From positions 441,501 through 505,500 of the forward strand of contig NZ_CP031416.1 in assembly GCF_003367375.1 (NCBI RefSeq): 64,000 nucleotides of DNA, written 5' to 3'. The first letter of the stretch is position 1; each line of letters starts with the position of its first letter. Made by a program: the position numbers and the translations under genes. Under the pieces are notes generated by a model. The model had not been told where the DNA came from and made no database searches. It saw only the letters and a list, made by a program, of their open reading frames with translations. Source of the stretch: Gallaecimonas mangrovi. Lineage in GTDB: Bacteria; Pseudomonadota; Gammaproteobacteria; Enterobacterales; Gallaecimonadaceae. Below are positions 17,554 to 26,909 of this stretch, in pieces.

Positions 17554-18030
17554 ATGCGGTCTTTGCTTGTGTTCATGGCCGGGGCATTACTGCTGGCAGG
17601 TTGCGCCAGCCATAACCCTGAGGATGACATTAATACCTTCTTTGCCACCTACATATCTAAAGATGGTTCCAAACGCTTTGTGTTTAACATCGAAACCATG
17701 AGGGGCGGTGGCCCCGGTGAACATGGCATGGGCGGTGATGGTCCTTCCGGGGGGCCGCCTGGCGGTATGGGCGGCGGCAGAGGTGGCCCACAAAATGGCA
17801 GTCGGCAGTCGAGCCACCAGCAAGGGCCCAGTGAAAAGGTCATCACTGATCTGCTAACACAGAAGTTGAAAACAACGGGCTATTGCCAACAGGGTTATAT
17901 GACACTGGATGATACCCAAGCAGGCCGGTTCCGGCGCATTACCGGTGAATGCAATGAAACAGCAACCGCCGCCGACAGAAAGAAATTTCCCAATGTGGGT
18001 AATGGCCGTATTGAAGACTTGGGACGTTAA
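17554..18030 (+). CDS. Lipoprotein with a Gly-Pro-rich linker
   Basis: 158-aa predicted lipoprotein. The signal is MRSLLVFMAGALLLAGC, with Cys17 as the lipidated residue. A Gly/Pro-rich low-complexity segment (about 51-85, repeated GGP/GGM/GGG) separates a short N-terminal part (FFATYISKDGSKRFVFNIE) from a C-terminal domain with cysteines in GYCQQGYM and GECNET. ATG 17554 sits six bases after AAGGA; the ATG at 17548 abuts that box. The next gene in the same direction encodes a DUF4405 membrane protein 70 bases on. Function unknown. Confidence 0.65.
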   Translation: MRSLLVFMAGALLLAGCASHNPEDDINTFFATYISKDGSKRFVFNIETMRGGGPGEHGMGGDGPSGGPPGGMGGGRGGPQNGSRQSSHQQGPSEKVITDLLTQKLKTTGYCQQGYMTLDDTQAGRFRRITGECNETATAADRKKFPNVGNGRIEDLGR

Positions 18031-18100
18031 CAGTTTTTAACATTCTCAAGTAAAGGAGCGCGGCAATATAGCTGCGCTTATCTTATCGTGCGAGTCCATT

Positions 18101-18607
18101 ATGACCTTAAAATCATGGGCAACCCCGCTTACTGCCGGTGGCTTTGTCATCTCCGCTGTCACTGGGGTGGTGATTTTCTTTCATATCAATGTTGGCCTGG
18201 TACGCCCCGCACATGAATGGCTTAGCTGGCTGATGATTCTGGGGGTAGTTTTTCACCTCGTTATCAATTGGAAAGGCTTTAAAGGCTATTTCAAAAAAGG
18301 CTTGGCGCTTTTTATTATCCTGCTGAGCTTGGTGCTGACTGCTGCGTCTTTTATTCCGGTCAATAGCCCTAAAGGCGGTAAGGCCGCACTTTTTCAGGCA
18401 GCAGGGCTGTTAACCGATACCTCACTGAGCAATTTGGCGCCGGTGGTGGGTAAGCCAGTAGACCAGCTTGTTAGCTTGCTACAGCAACAAGGTTACCAAG
18501 TGTATGACAACAAGATGAGCCTGGATGACATTGCTGCCCAGCAGAGCAAACGAGGCGTAGAACTGTTGCCCATCATCTTGGCAAAACCCCATAAAAAAGG
18601 CGCCTAA
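18101..18607 (+). CDS. DUF4405 family membrane protein
   Basis: 168-aa inner membrane protein with three transmembrane helices in its first 90 residues. Histidines sit in FFHINVG, RPAHEWLSW and VFHLVINWKGF, the pattern of DUF4405, a domain related to b-type cytochrome four-helix proteins. The last 70 residues form a soluble domain (LVSLLQQQGYQVYDNKMSLD). A redox or haem role is inferred from the family. It follows the Gly-rich lipoprotein gene and the two may act together. Confidence 0.68.
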   Translation: MTLKSWATPLTAGGFVISAVTGVVIFFHINVGLVRPAHEWLSWLMILGVVFHLVINWKGFKGYFKKGLALFIILLSLVLTAASFIPVNSPKGGKAALFQAAGLLTDTSLSNLAPVVGKPVDQLVSLLQQQGYQVYDNKMSLDDIAAQQSKRGVELLPIILAKPHKKGA

Positions 18608-18619
18608 CGGCGCCTTTTT
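18594..18619. terminator. Bidirectional terminator between DUF4405 gene and metK
   Basis: GGCGCC-TAAC-GGCGCC between A and T tracts. Confidence 0.82.
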
Positions 18620-18633
18620 CGTGTCTCGAAACC

Positions 18634-19788
18634 TTACTTAAGGCCAGCCGCTTCGCGCAGGGCTTCAGCCTTGTCGGTTTTCTCCCAGGGGAACTCGTCA
18701 CGGCCAAAGTGGCCGTAGGCTGCAGTCGGCTGGTAGATAGGCTTGTTCAAATCCAGCATCTGGATAAGGCCATAAGGGCGCAGGTCGAAGTGTTCGCGCA
18801 CCAGGGCGTCGATTTTCTCTTCTTCGATTTTACCGGTACCGAACGTTTCTACAGAAATAGAAGTCGGCTCGGCCACACCAATGGCGTAAGACACTTGAAT
18901 TTCGCAGCGGTCAGCAAGGCCGGCAGCAACGATGTTTTTCGCGACATAACGCGCTGCATAGGCGGCGCTGCGGTCAACCTTGGACGGATCTTTACCTGAG
19001 AAGGCGCCGCCACCGTGACGGGCCATGCCGCCGTAGGTATCAACGATGATTTTACGGCCGGTTAGACCGCAGTCGCCCATCGGGCCACCAATCACGAAGT
19101 TACCGGTTGGGTTGATGAAGTATTTGGTTTTATCGGTCAGCCATTCTGCCGGCAGTACCGGTTTGATGATGTGTTCCATCACCGCTTCGCGCAGCGTAGG
19201 TTGGCTGATGTCAGGGCTGTGCTGGGTAGACAAAACTACCGCATCAATGGCAACAGGCTTGCCATCTTCATATACGAAGGTGACCTGCGATTTCGCATCG
19301 GGGCGCAGCCAAGACAGCTCTTTGGACTTACGTACGTGCGCTTGGCGTTTCACCAAACGATGGGCGTAAGTAATAGGTGCAGGCATCAGCACTTCGGTTT
19401 CGTTGGACGCATAGCCAAACATCAAACCTTGGTCACCGGCGCCTTGCTGGTATGGGTCGGTGCGGTCTACACCCATGGCAATGTCGGGAGACTGCTTACC
19501 AATGGCATTTAGCACGGCGCAGCTGTCGCCATCAAAACCCATTTCGGAACTGGTATAACCGATCTCGCGAACCGTTTTACGCGCCAGAGATTCAATATCA
19601 ACCCAGGCGGAGGTGGTTATCTCACCACCAACAATAACCATACCGGTTTTAACGTAAGTCTCGCAGGCAACCCGTGCTTTGGGGTCTTGTGCCAAGATTG
19701 CGTCGAGAACGGCATCAGAAATTTGGTCGGCGATCTTATCAGGATGGCCTTCAGAAACGGATTCGGAAGTAAAAAGACGTCTGGTCAT
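18634..19788 (-). CDS. metK: S-adenosylmethionine synthetase
   Basis: Makes SAM from methionine and ATP; 384 aa, full family length. Signature stretches include [32 protein letters not shown] (the hexapeptide region) and [16 protein letters not shown] (the P-loop-like nonapeptide). It diverges from tkt. Tandem MetJ-box repeats about 90 bases upstream show likely repression by MetJ with SAM. Confidence 0.97.
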   Translation of the reverse strand: MTRRLFTSESVSEGHPDKIADQISDAVLDAILAQDPKARVACETYVKTGMVIVGGEITTSAWVDIESLARKTVREIGYTSSEMGFDGDSCAVLNAIGKQSPDIAMGVDRTDPYQQGAGDQGLMFGYASNETEVLMPAPITYAHRLVKRQAHVRKSKELSWLRPDAKSQVTFVYEDGKPVAIDAVVLSTQHSPDISQPTLREAVMEHIIKPVLPAEWLTDKTKYFINPTGNFVIGGPMGDCGLTGRKIIVDTYGGMARHGGGAFSGKDPSKVDRSAAYAARYVAKNIVAAGLADRCEIQVSYAIGVAEPTSISVETFGTGKIEEEKIDALVREHFDLRPYGLIQMLDLNKPIYQPTAAYGHFGRDEFPWEKTDKAEALREAAGLK

Positions 19789-19868
19789 TTCCCACTCAAC
19801 TCATTGAATGTCGGCAAGAAAAGCGCAGTTTTCCCATGGGTTTACCACGCCCCAAAATTAAGGCGGCG

Positions 19869-19897
19869 ATATTACACGTATAGACGTCTAGACGCCA
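19869..19897 (-). promoter_or_regulatory. MetJ operator (tandem met boxes) over the metK promoter
   Basis: Three adjacent 8-mers compare with the met box AGACGTCT: ACACGTAT (19874-19881, 6 of 8), AGACGTCT (19882-19889, perfect) and AGACGCCA (19890-19897, 6 of 8). A possible -10 (TAATAT on the minus strand, 19869-19874) lies at their metK-proximal edge, so bound MetJ would cover the spacer and -35. MetJ binds co-operatively to such tandem boxes. Confidence 0.8.
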
Positions 19898-20055
19898 GTG
19901 CTTGTGAGCAAATATTCCCCGCCTGTTGTGGTTTCCCATTAAAGCCTAACTCGCGCCAACATGAAAGGTGTAACCGATTTGCCCCCAAGGCCATTAATAG
20001 GTGAAAATGAGTTCAATTACTTAGCCTGTGTTTTGATCCCACCCAGGAGACCTTG

Positions 20056-22047
20056 ATGCCCTCCCGTCGTCATCTAGCCAATGCCATCCGTGCCCTTTCT
20101 ATGGATGCGGTTCAAAAAGCCAATTCCGGCCACCCCGGTGCCCCTATGGGTATGGCGGATATTGCCGAAGTGCTTTGGAACGATTATTTGAGTCATAACC
20201 CCCAGAATCCAAACTGGGCCGACCGCGACCGCTTTGTGCTGTCAAATGGCCATGGTTCCATGCTCATTTATTCACTGTTGCATCTGTCCGGCTACGACCT
20301 CGGTATTGAAGACATCAAGCAATTCCGTCAGCTCCATAGCCGCACCCCGGGCCACCCCGAATACGGCTATGCGCCGGGTATTGAAACCACCACCGGGCCT
20401 TTGGGCCAAGGTATTACCAATGCGGTGGGGATGGCGATTGCTGAAAAGAGCCTAGCGGCGCAGTTTAATCGCCCCGGCCATGACATCGTTGATCACTTTA
20501 CTTATGTGTTCTTGGGTGATGGCTGCCTGATGGAAGGCATTTCCCACGAAGCCTGCTCTTTGGCCGGTACCCTTGGCCTTGGCAAGCTGATTGCGTTTTA
20601 TGACGACAACGGTATTTCTATCGACGGCCATGTTGAAGGCTGGTTCACCGATGATACCGCGAAGCGTTTTGAGTCTTATGGTTGGCAAGTGGTGCGCGAC
20701 GTTGACGGCCACTCTTCTGACGCGGTGAAAGCGGCCATTGAAGAAGCGCGTAGCGACTTGACCCGCCCAACGTTAATTATCACCAAAACCATTATCGGCT
20801 TTGGCAGCCCCAATAAAGCCGGCAGCCATGACTGCCACGGTGCCGCCCTGGGTGACGCCGAAGTGGCCGCGGCCCGTGAATTCTTAAAATGGGACTACGC
20901 GCCTTTTGAGATCCCCGCTGACGTTTACAGCGGCTGGGATGCCAAAGACAAAGGCAGCAAACTGGAAAGCGACTGGAATGCCAAGTTTGCGGCATACAAG
21001 GCTGCCTTCCCAGAGCTGGCCAGTGAATTTGAGCGCCGCCAAAGCGGTGACTTGCCCGCCGACTTTGCAGCCAAGGCCGAAGCCTATATCCAGGAATGTC
21101 AGCAAAAAGGCGAGAAAATTGCCACCCGTAAAGCCTCGCAAAATGCCATTGAAGCTTTTGCCGCTAATCTCCCCGAATTGTTGGGCGGCAGTGCTGACTT
21201 GGCCGGTTCTAACCTGACCTTGTGGTCGGGCTCCAAGCCTCTGACCCACGAAGATGCTTCCGGTAACTACATTTGGTACGGCGTTCGCGAGTTTGGCATG
21301 AGTGCCATCATGAACGGCATTGCCCTGCATGGCGGTTTTATCCCTTACGGCGCGACTTTCTTGATGTTTATGGAATACGCCCGTAATGCCGTGCGTATGG
21401 CGGCATTAATGAAGCAGCGCAGCATTTTTGTTTATACCCACGATTCTATTGGTCTGGGTGAAGACGGCCCAACCCACCAGCCGGTTGAGCAAGTAGCCAG
21501 CTTGCGTTTGACACCGAACATGAGCACTTGGCGGCCCGCTGATACCGTTGAAAGCGCCGTTGCCTGGCTGCATGCCCTTGAGCGTAACGATGGCCCAACA
21601 GCCCTTATCTTTAGCCGCCAAGGTCTGCCTTGCCTGGCCCGTAGTGCCCAGCAAGTGGCCGATATTCGTAAAGGTGGTTACATCGTCAAAGACAGTGAAG
21701 GCATGCCTGAACTGATTTTGATTGCCACCGGCTCCGAGGTTGAGTTGGCGCTCAATGCCGCCGAGGTACTGACCGGTAAAGGCCGTAAGGTGCGGGTGGT
21801 ATCTATGCCGTCTACCGATGTATTTGACGCGCAAAGTGCTGACTATAAAGAGTCGGTGTTACCTGCCAGCGTAACCAAACGGGTGGCGGTAGAAGCGCTG
21901 ATCGCCGACTACTGGTACAAATACGTTGGCCTGAACGGTGCGGTTGTGGGCATGCGCAGTTTTGGTGAGTCGGCGCCTGCCGGTGAACTGTTTAAGCTGT
22001 TCGGCTTTACCGTTGATAACGTCGTCAGCGTTGCTGAAGGCTTGTAA
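20056..22047 (+). CDS. tkt: Transketolase
   Basis: Thiamine-diphosphate enzyme of the non-oxidative pentose phosphate pathway; 663 aa, E. coli TktA length. It has the family opening [21 protein letters not shown], the ThDP motif beginning GDGCLMEG, and the pyrimidine-domain stretch [18 protein letters not shown] 20056 follows AGGAGA; the TTG at 20053 is in frame but unlikely. Its product erythrose 4-phosphate feeds both epd next door and aroG. Confidence 0.96.
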   Translation: MPSRRHLANAIRALSMDAVQKANSGHPGAPMGMADIAEVLWNDYLSHNPQNPNWADRDRFVLSNGHGSMLIYSLLHLSGYDLGIEDIKQFRQLHSRTPGHPEYGYAPGIETTTGPLGQGITNAVGMAIAEKSLAAQFNRPGHDIVDHFTYVFLGDGCLMEGISHEACSLAGTLGLGKLIAFYDDNGISIDGHVEGWFTDDTAKRFESYGWQVVRDVDGHSSDAVKAAIEEARSDLTRPTLIITKTIIGFGSPNKAGSHDCHGAALGDAEVAAAREFLKWDYAPFEIPADVYSGWDAKDKGSKLESDWNAKFAAYKAAFPELASEFERRQSGDLPADFAAKAEAYIQECQQKGEKIATRKASQNAIEAFAANLPELLGGSADLAGSNLTLWSGSKPLTHEDASGNYIWYGVREFGMSAIMNGIALHGGFIPYGATFLMFMEYARNAVRMAALMKQRSIFVYTHDSIGLGEDGPTHQPVEQVASLRLTPNMSTWRPADTVESAVAWLHALERNDGPTALIFSRQGLPCLARSAQQVADIRKGGYIVKDSEGMPELILIATGSEVELALNAAEVLTGKGRKVRVVSMPSTDVFDAQSADYKESVLPASVTKRVAVEALIADYWYKYVGLNGAVVGMRSFGESAPAGELFKLFGFTVDNVVSVAEGL

Positions 22048-22055
22048 GTCTTAAA

Positions 22056-22080
22056 GGCAGGCCCTGGGCCTGCCTTTTTT
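22056..22080 (+). terminator. Terminator between tkt and epd
   Basis: GGCAGGCCC-T-GGGCCTGCC, a perfect inverted repeat, runs straight into T6. The AAGGAA ribosome site of epd begins right behind it, so epd expression depends on readthrough or on a promoter inside tkt. Confidence 0.8.
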
Positions 22081-22091
22081 CAAGGAAACAC

Positions 22092-23105
22092 ATGAGCTAT
22101 TCGGTTGCCATCAATGGCTTTGGTCGCATTGGCCGTGCTGTGCTGCGTGCTATCTTTGAACGCAACCTACTTGATGAGCTAAAAGTGGTGGCGGTCAATG
22201 ATATTGCCGAGCCACAAGCCATGGCCCACCTTTTTAAGTACGACTCCACCCATGGCCGCTTGGATGCGCCCATGCGTCTGGAAGGCTCCACCTTGTATTT
22301 GGGCGAACATGCCATTGAGCTGCTGAGCGAGCCGGACCCGGAGAAATTGCCGCTGGCCGATGTGGACTTAGTGATCGATTGCACCGGGGTGATCCGCCAT
22401 CATCAAGATGCCGAAGCTTACTTATTGGCAGGTGCCAAGAAAGTATTGCTATCGAATCCGGCGGATGAAGGTGTGGATGCCACCGTGGTGATGGGCGTTA
22501 ATGAAGGCGACCTTAAAGCCAGCCACCAGATAGTGTCTAACGCTTCTTGTACCACCAATTGCTTGGTCCCCGTGGTGCAGCTGCTGGATGAGGCCTTTGG
22601 CATTGAGCGGGGGTTGATTACTTCCATTCACGCCGCCATGAACGACCAGCAAGTGCTAGACAGCTATCAGCCCAACCTGCGCCTTAGCCGCGCCATGAGT
22701 CAGTCAATGGTGCCGGTAGATACCCAGCTAGGCCGCGGTGTGGGCCGAGTATTACCCAAGTTTAAAGACAAGTTCGAAGCCATTTCGGTGCGGGTACCCA
22801 CCATGAACGTATCGGCACTGGACTTAAGCCTGCAGCTGCAGGTTGATGTGACTGTCGATAACGTTAATACCCTTTTAGAACAAGCTGCAAACAGCCGTTT
22901 TAACGGCATACTGGAATTCACTACTGCGCCTTTGGTGTCGGTAGATCATAACCATAACCCCCATTCGGTCATTGTTGACGGAACCCAAACCCGGGTCACT
23001 GATGGCAGCCTCTTGAAGTTGCTACTGTGGTTTGACAACGAATGGGGCTTTGCCAACCGGTTGGTTGATACCGGCCGCTATTGGCTTTCAAAATCCGCTA
23101 ACTAA
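22092..23105 (+). CDS. epd: D-erythrose-4-phosphate dehydrogenase
   Basis: NAD-dependent oxidation of erythrose 4-phosphate to 4-phosphoerythronate, first step of the DXP-dependent pyridoxal phosphate pathway. 337 aa of the GAPDH fold: NAD motif INGFGRIGR and catalytic Cys153 in NASCTTNC. IHAAMNDQQVLDSY, in place of the GapA wording, and PVDTQLGRGVGRVLP assign it to Epd over GapA. It sits between tkt and pgk as in many gammaproteobacteria, 21 bases before pgk. Confidence 0.9.
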   Translation: MSYSVAINGFGRIGRAVLRAIFERNLLDELKVVAVNDIAEPQAMAHLFKYDSTHGRLDAPMRLEGSTLYLGEHAIELLSEPDPEKLPLADVDLVIDCTGVIRHHQDAEAYLLAGAKKVLLSNPADEGVDATVVMGVNEGDLKASHQIVSNASCTTNCLVPVVQLLDEAFGIERGLITSIHAAMNDQQVLDSYQPNLRLSRAMSQSMVPVDTQLGRGVGRVLPKFKDKFEAISVRVPTMNVSALDLSLQLQVDVTVDNVNTLLEQAANSRFNGILEFTTAPLVSVDHNHNPHSVIVDGTQTRVTDGSLLKLLLWFDNEWGFANRLVDTGRYWLSKSAN

Positions 23106-23126
23106 TGAATTTTTGAGGATGCACTG

Positions 23127-24284
23127 ATGGCCGTCATCAAGATGACAGACCTGGATCTGGCCGGTAAACGAGTCCTGATCCGTGAAGATCTCAATGTGCC
23201 CGTCAAGGACGGTAAAATTACCTCTGACGCTCGGATCATGGCAGCTCTACCTACCATCAAGCTGGCACTTGATAAAGGCGCCAAGGTACTGGTAATGAGC
23301 CACCTTGGGCGCCCGGAAGAAGGGGTTTTTGACAATGAAAGCTCCCTAAAGCCCGTCGCTGATTACTTGCAAGACCTGCTGGGCGTGCCGGTTACCCTGG
23401 TGCGTGATTACCTCGACGGTATTGATGCCAAAGCCGGTGAAGTCGTATTACTGGAAAACGTGCGTTTCAATAAAGGCGAGAAAAAAGACGACGAAGCGCT
23501 AGCTAAGCAATATGCCGCCCTTTGCGATGTTTTCGTGATGGATGCCTTTGGCACTGCCCACCGCGCCCAAGCGTCAACCCATGGTGTGGGTAAGTACGCC
23601 GATGTTGCATGCGCCGGGCCTTTGCTGGCTGCTGAACTTACCGCTTTGGGTAAAGCCCTTAAAGCGCCGAAGCGGCCACTGGTGGCAATTGTGGCGGGCT
23701 CTAAAGTTTCTACCAAGCTCGATGTGCTCAATTCCTTGGCACAGATCTGTGACCAAATCATCGTGGGTGGTGGTATTGCCAATACCTTCCTCGCCGCTGC
23801 CGGCAAGCCGGTTGGGAAATCTCTGCACGAAGCTGATTTGATTGCCACCGCTAAAGCCCTTATGGATAAGGTGTCTATTCCGCTGCCCACTGACGTGGTG
23901 GTAGCAAAGGCCTTTGCCGAAGACGCCGAAGCAACCGTGAAGTCCGTTGATGATGTTGCCGATGATGACATGATCCTGGATATCGGCCCCGACAGCGCCA
24001 AGGCCTTGGCCGAATTGCTGAAATCGGCGCAAACCATTTTGTGGAACGGCCCGGTTGGGGTGTTTGAGTTCGACCAGTTCGGTAAGGGCACCGAAGTGTT
24101 GGCCAAAGCCATTGCCGAATCCAGCGCCTTCTCTATTGCTGGCGGTGGCGACACGCTGGCGGCTATCGACAAATACGGTATTAAGAGCCAAGTGTCTTAC
24201 ATTTCAACCGGTGGCGGCGCCTTCTTGGAGTTTGTGGAAGGTAAGGTATTGCCAGCGGTAGCCATGTTGGAAAGCCGTGGCTGA
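23127..24284 (+). CDS. pgk: Phosphoglycerate kinase
   Basis: Glycolytic kinase exchanging phosphate between 1,3-bisphosphoglycerate and ADP; 385 aa. Clear family stretches: [43 protein letters not shown], and the nucleotide-site [13 protein letters not shown] near the end. A GAGGA box precedes ATG 23127. Co-directional and close to epd. Confidence 0.97.
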   Translation: MAVIKMTDLDLAGKRVLIREDLNVPVKDGKITSDARIMAALPTIKLALDKGAKVLVMSHLGRPEEGVFDNESSLKPVADYLQDLLGVPVTLVRDYLDGIDAKAGEVVLLENVRFNKGEKKDDEALAKQYAALCDVFVMDAFGTAHRAQASTHGVGKYADVACAGPLLAAELTALGKALKAPKRPLVAIVAGSKVSTKLDVLNSLAQICDQIIVGGGIANTFLAAAGKPVGKSLHEADLIATAKALMDKVSIPLPTDVVVAKAFAEDAEATVKSVDDVADDDMILDIGPDSAKALAELLKSAQTILWNGPVGVFEFDQFGKGTEVLAKAIAESSAFSIAGGGDTLAAIDKYGIKSQVSYISTGGGAFLEFVEGKVLPAVAMLESRG

Positions 24285-24306
24285 GTAAAGCCTGACCACA
24301 TTGTTG

Positions 24307-24335
24307 AAGGCGACGCCCAGCGTCGCCTTGTTTTG
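24307..24335 (+). terminator. Terminator after pgk
   Basis: AAGGCGACGC-CCA-GCGTCGCCTT, a 10-bp stem, then GTTTT. The weak T run suggests partial termination, with fba transcribed by readthrough or from its own promoter in the 70 bases that follow. Confidence 0.7.
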
Positions 24336-24405
24336 GTAGACTCATTAAAACGATTACATCACGTGGGAAGCAGGGCAGCTTCCCACACCATGAGGAGATG
24401 AAAAC

Positions 24406-25470
24406 ATGGCCCTAATTTCCCTACGCCAATTGTTGGACCATGCTGCCGAGCATAGCTATGGCTTGCCTGCTTTCAACGTCAATAACCTTGAGCAGATGCG
24501 CGCCATCATGGAAGCGGCTGACAAAATGGATGCCCCTGTTATCGTGCAGGCCTCCGCAGGTGCCCGTAAGTATGCCGGTGCGCCTTTCTTGCGCCACTTA
24601 ATTCTGGCGGCTGTGGAAGAATTTCCGCATATTCCGGTTTGTATGCACCAAGACCACGGCACCAGCCCTGCTGTATGTCAGCGTTCTATCCAACTGGGCT
24701 TTAGCTCGGTGATGATGGACGGTTCCTTGAAAGACGACGGCAAAACGCCCGCGGATTGGGACTACAACGTTGATGTCACCAAACGCACCGTAGAAATGGC
24801 CCATGCCTGTGGCGTTTCTGTTGAAGGGGAACTGGGTTGCCTGGGTAGCCTTGAAACCGGCCAAGCCGGTGAAGAAGACGGTATTGGCGCTGAAGGCACC
24901 TTGGATCACAGCCAACTGCTGACCGACCCAGAAGAAGCGGCCCAGTTTGTAAGCCTTACGCACGTCGATGCCTTAGCCATTGCTATTGGTACCAGTCATG
25001 GTGCTTATAAGTTTAGCCGCCCACCGTCTGGTGACATCTTGGCTATTGAGCGCATCAAAGAGATCCACAAACGCATCCCTAACACCCACCTGGTAATGCA
25101 TGGCTCCTCTTCTGTACCGCAAGAGTGGCTGAAAGTGATTAACGAGTTCGGTGGCGAAATTCCGGAAACCTACGGCGTGCCGGTTGAAGAAATTGTTGAA
25201 GGCATCAAATACGGTGTGCGTAAGGTCAATATTGATACTGACCTGCGTCTCGCCTCTACTGGTGCTGTGCGTCGCTTCCTGGCGCAAAAGCCCAGTGAGT
25301 TTGACCCTCGTAAGTTCTTGAAAGCCAGCACCGATGCCATGCGTGACATCTGTATTGCCCGTTATGAAGCTTTTGGTGCTGCAGGCCAAGCCAGCAAAAT
25401 TAAAGCGATTTCCTTGGACGCCATGTCTGAGCGCTATATCAAAGGCGAGTTAGACCCGAAAGTGAACTAA
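24406..25470 (+). CDS. fba: Fructose-bisphosphate aldolase, class II (Calvin-cycle subtype)
   Basis: Zinc-dependent aldolase of glycolysis and gluconeogenesis, 354 aa. The opening [16 protein letters not shown] and the zinc-ligand stretch CMHQDHGTS are those of the subtype first described with Calvin-cycle operons, also used by Shewanella-type bacteria, not the E. coli FbaA type. [15 protein letters not shown] and [11 protein letters not shown] are further family blocks. AGGAG sits eight bases before ATG 24406. Confidence 0.95.
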   Translation: MALISLRQLLDHAAEHSYGLPAFNVNNLEQMRAIMEAADKMDAPVIVQASAGARKYAGAPFLRHLILAAVEEFPHIPVCMHQDHGTSPAVCQRSIQLGFSSVMMDGSLKDDGKTPADWDYNVDVTKRTVEMAHACGVSVEGELGCLGSLETGQAGEEDGIGAEGTLDHSQLLTDPEEAAQFVSLTHVDALAIAIGTSHGAYKFSRPPSGDILAIERIKEIHKRIPNTHLVMHGSSSVPQEWLKVINEFGGEIPETYGVPVEEIVEGIKYGVRKVNIDTDLRLASTGAVRRFLAQKPSEFDPRKFLKASTDAMRDICIARYEAFGAAGQASKIKAISLDAMSERYIKGELDPKVN

Positions 25471-25474
25471 TGAG

Positions 25475-25502
25475 AAAAGGGTGGCCAAAGCCACCCTTTT
25501 TC
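25475..25502 (+). terminator. Terminator after fba
   Basis: AAAAGGGTGG-CCAAAG-CCACCCTTTTT closes the glycolytic gene block. Confidence 0.85.
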
Positions 25503-25945
25503 ACTTCTATTGATCCCCACCGCGACTTCCTCAGTACAAAATGTACACTTTGAGTGTGCGTTCCCCCGCAATCAGCATATTTTTTTGCTGTTCAGACCAC
25601 TGCTTAAATCTATGGTTATCAACCGTGTTACGTTCAGGTAAAAGGTCAAATAAAGTCAAACATGCCTAACGGGCTGGCGCGGTTAACTGTTCGCAACAAT
25701 AGTATCGCTATTCCAGCTTAATATTGTAAAACAAGGGGTTATGCCTGAAATTGGCCTTAATCTGCGTTCAGGAATCATTAATGTTAGGAAAATTAGGGCT
25801 GAAACGCCGAACAATAGCGGTTAGGTTCAAATCTATCTTATTGATAGCAGCGGCAAATAACAGTATTTCTGAATGTAAGCTCAGGTTTTGAGTTTTGGTG
25901 GGTGCTAAGGCACACTTTACCGGCTTTTTCCAAAGGAGAGGTTCT
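25503..25945. other. AT-rich 440-base intergenic region before the DUF481 gene
   Basis: No ORF of note. It contains two small palindromes: GTACA-AAA-TGTAC (25534-25546) and AATAG-TATCG-CTATT (25698-25712). A long untranslated leader or several promoters are plausible, but no -35/-10 pair stands out. No tRNA or riboswitch fold was recognised. Confidence 0.4.
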
Positions 25946-26734
25946 ATGACGTTAAAGTACAGCTTGCCTTTATTGGCGATTCTCGTTGCAAATTCAGCGT
26001 ATGCCGACGATGAGTTCGACTACAGTGCGGCGCCATCCGCGTCCGGCGCGGACAAACAGGACAAAACCTGGAAAGGGGAAGCTGAACTTGGGATTTTGGT
26101 GACAACCGGTAACAGTGAAGCCACTAACATTAATGGCAAGCTTAACATTGTTCATAATATGGACAAATGGCGAAACACCTATCTGTTGCAGTCTCTCTAT
26201 ACCAAGTCGGACGATGAAACCACGGCTGAACAATACAGTGGCGCAGCCCAGGGCGACTATAAATTCAACGACAAAGAGTTTTGGTATATCCGTGGTGCTT
26301 ATGAAAAAGACCGCTTCTCCGGGTATAACTACAGCTCGAGTGTGACCTCCGGTTACGGTAGTCGTGTATGGCAAACAGAAGACGGCTCCTTTTTAGAACT
26401 CTCCGCGGGTCTTGGTTATCGTAGTAATGAAGTCGATAAAGACAGCGATGACTACGAGGAAGGCGATGAGTCTGACCGCGGTGTTATCACCCGTTTGGCG
26501 GGTAAGTTTGAATACGACATCAGCAAAACAGCCATCTTCCGCCAAGAGCTCAGCACTGAAGTTGGTTTAGAAGATGGTGGTTCTATCTCTAAATCCATTA
26601 CCTCGTTGCAAGCGAATATCATTGGCAGCCTAGCCATGAAGCTCTCCTACACCATTCAGTACAGCTCACAAGTGCCCACTGACACTGAGAAGACCGATAC
26701 AGAGACATCGGTCACATTATTGTACTCATTTTAG
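25946..26734 (+). CDS. DUF481 family outer membrane protein (YdiY-like)
   Basis: 262-aa predicted outer membrane beta-barrel. The signal peptide MTLKYSLPLLAILVANSAYA is followed by an acidic linker and by DUF481 features: KTWKGEAELGILVTTGNSEA, alternating aromatic strands, and a terminal strand ending SVTLLYSF with a C-terminal Phe. ATG 25946 follows AAAGGAGAG; the frame is open to 25895 without a ribosome site. Family members are sometimes called salt-induced, but the function is unknown. Confidence 0.82.
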   Translation: MTLKYSLPLLAILVANSAYADDEFDYSAAPSASGADKQDKTWKGEAELGILVTTGNSEATNINGKLNIVHNMDKWRNTYLLQSLYTKSDDETTAEQYSGAAQGDYKFNDKEFWYIRGAYEKDRFSGYNYSSSVTSGYGSRVWQTEDGSFLELSAGLGYRSNEVDKDSDDYEEGDESDRGVITRLAGKFEYDISKTAIFRQELSTEVGLEDGGSISKSITSLQANIIGSLAMKLSYTIQYSSQVPTDTEKTDTETSVTLLYSF

Positions 26735-26739
26735 GCAAT

Positions 26740-26761
26740 AGCGGCGAAAGCCGCTTTTTTT
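26740..26761 (+). terminator. Terminator after the DUF481 gene
   Basis: AGCGGC-GAAA-GCCGCT with a stable tetraloop, then T7. Confidence 0.85.
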
Positions 26762-26773
26762 ATGCCTACAAGT

Positions 26774-26811
26774 GTCAATTTTTTGACTATGCTTGTTGTT
26801 CAAGTGTTAAT
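26774..26811 (+). promoter_or_regulatory. Adhesin operon promoter with FleQ/FlrA-type box
   Basis: GTCAATTTTTTGAC (26774-26787) is an inverted repeat with GTCAA/TTGAC arms. It matches the Pseudomonas FleQ box as I recall it (GTCAATAAATTGAC) at 11 of 14 positions. TTGACT at 26783-26788 also makes a -35, with GTTAAT (26806-26811) as -10 after 17 bases. A factor on this box would block RNA polymerase, in line with FleQ/FlrA repression of lapA/bpfA operons known elsewhere. Motif seen; factor inferred. Confidence 0.55.
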
Positions 26812-26909
26812 CATTTGAAAGTGACGACGAGCATAATTAATAACTTACTCATCACTCGCCGTCTCGCATTTGCAGCATGGAGACGCTCTACGGGCGTGCG
26901 AGGTGGGTT

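Noticed and set aside
19789-20055. Possible SAM riboswitch before metK
   Set aside because: The region has tandem MetJ boxes, which explain SAM control, and no SAM-aptamer pattern.
25824-25833. GGTTCAAATC, similar to a tRNA T-loop
   Set aside because: The flanking bases do not form a T stem and no acceptor or anticodon arm can be drawn around it.
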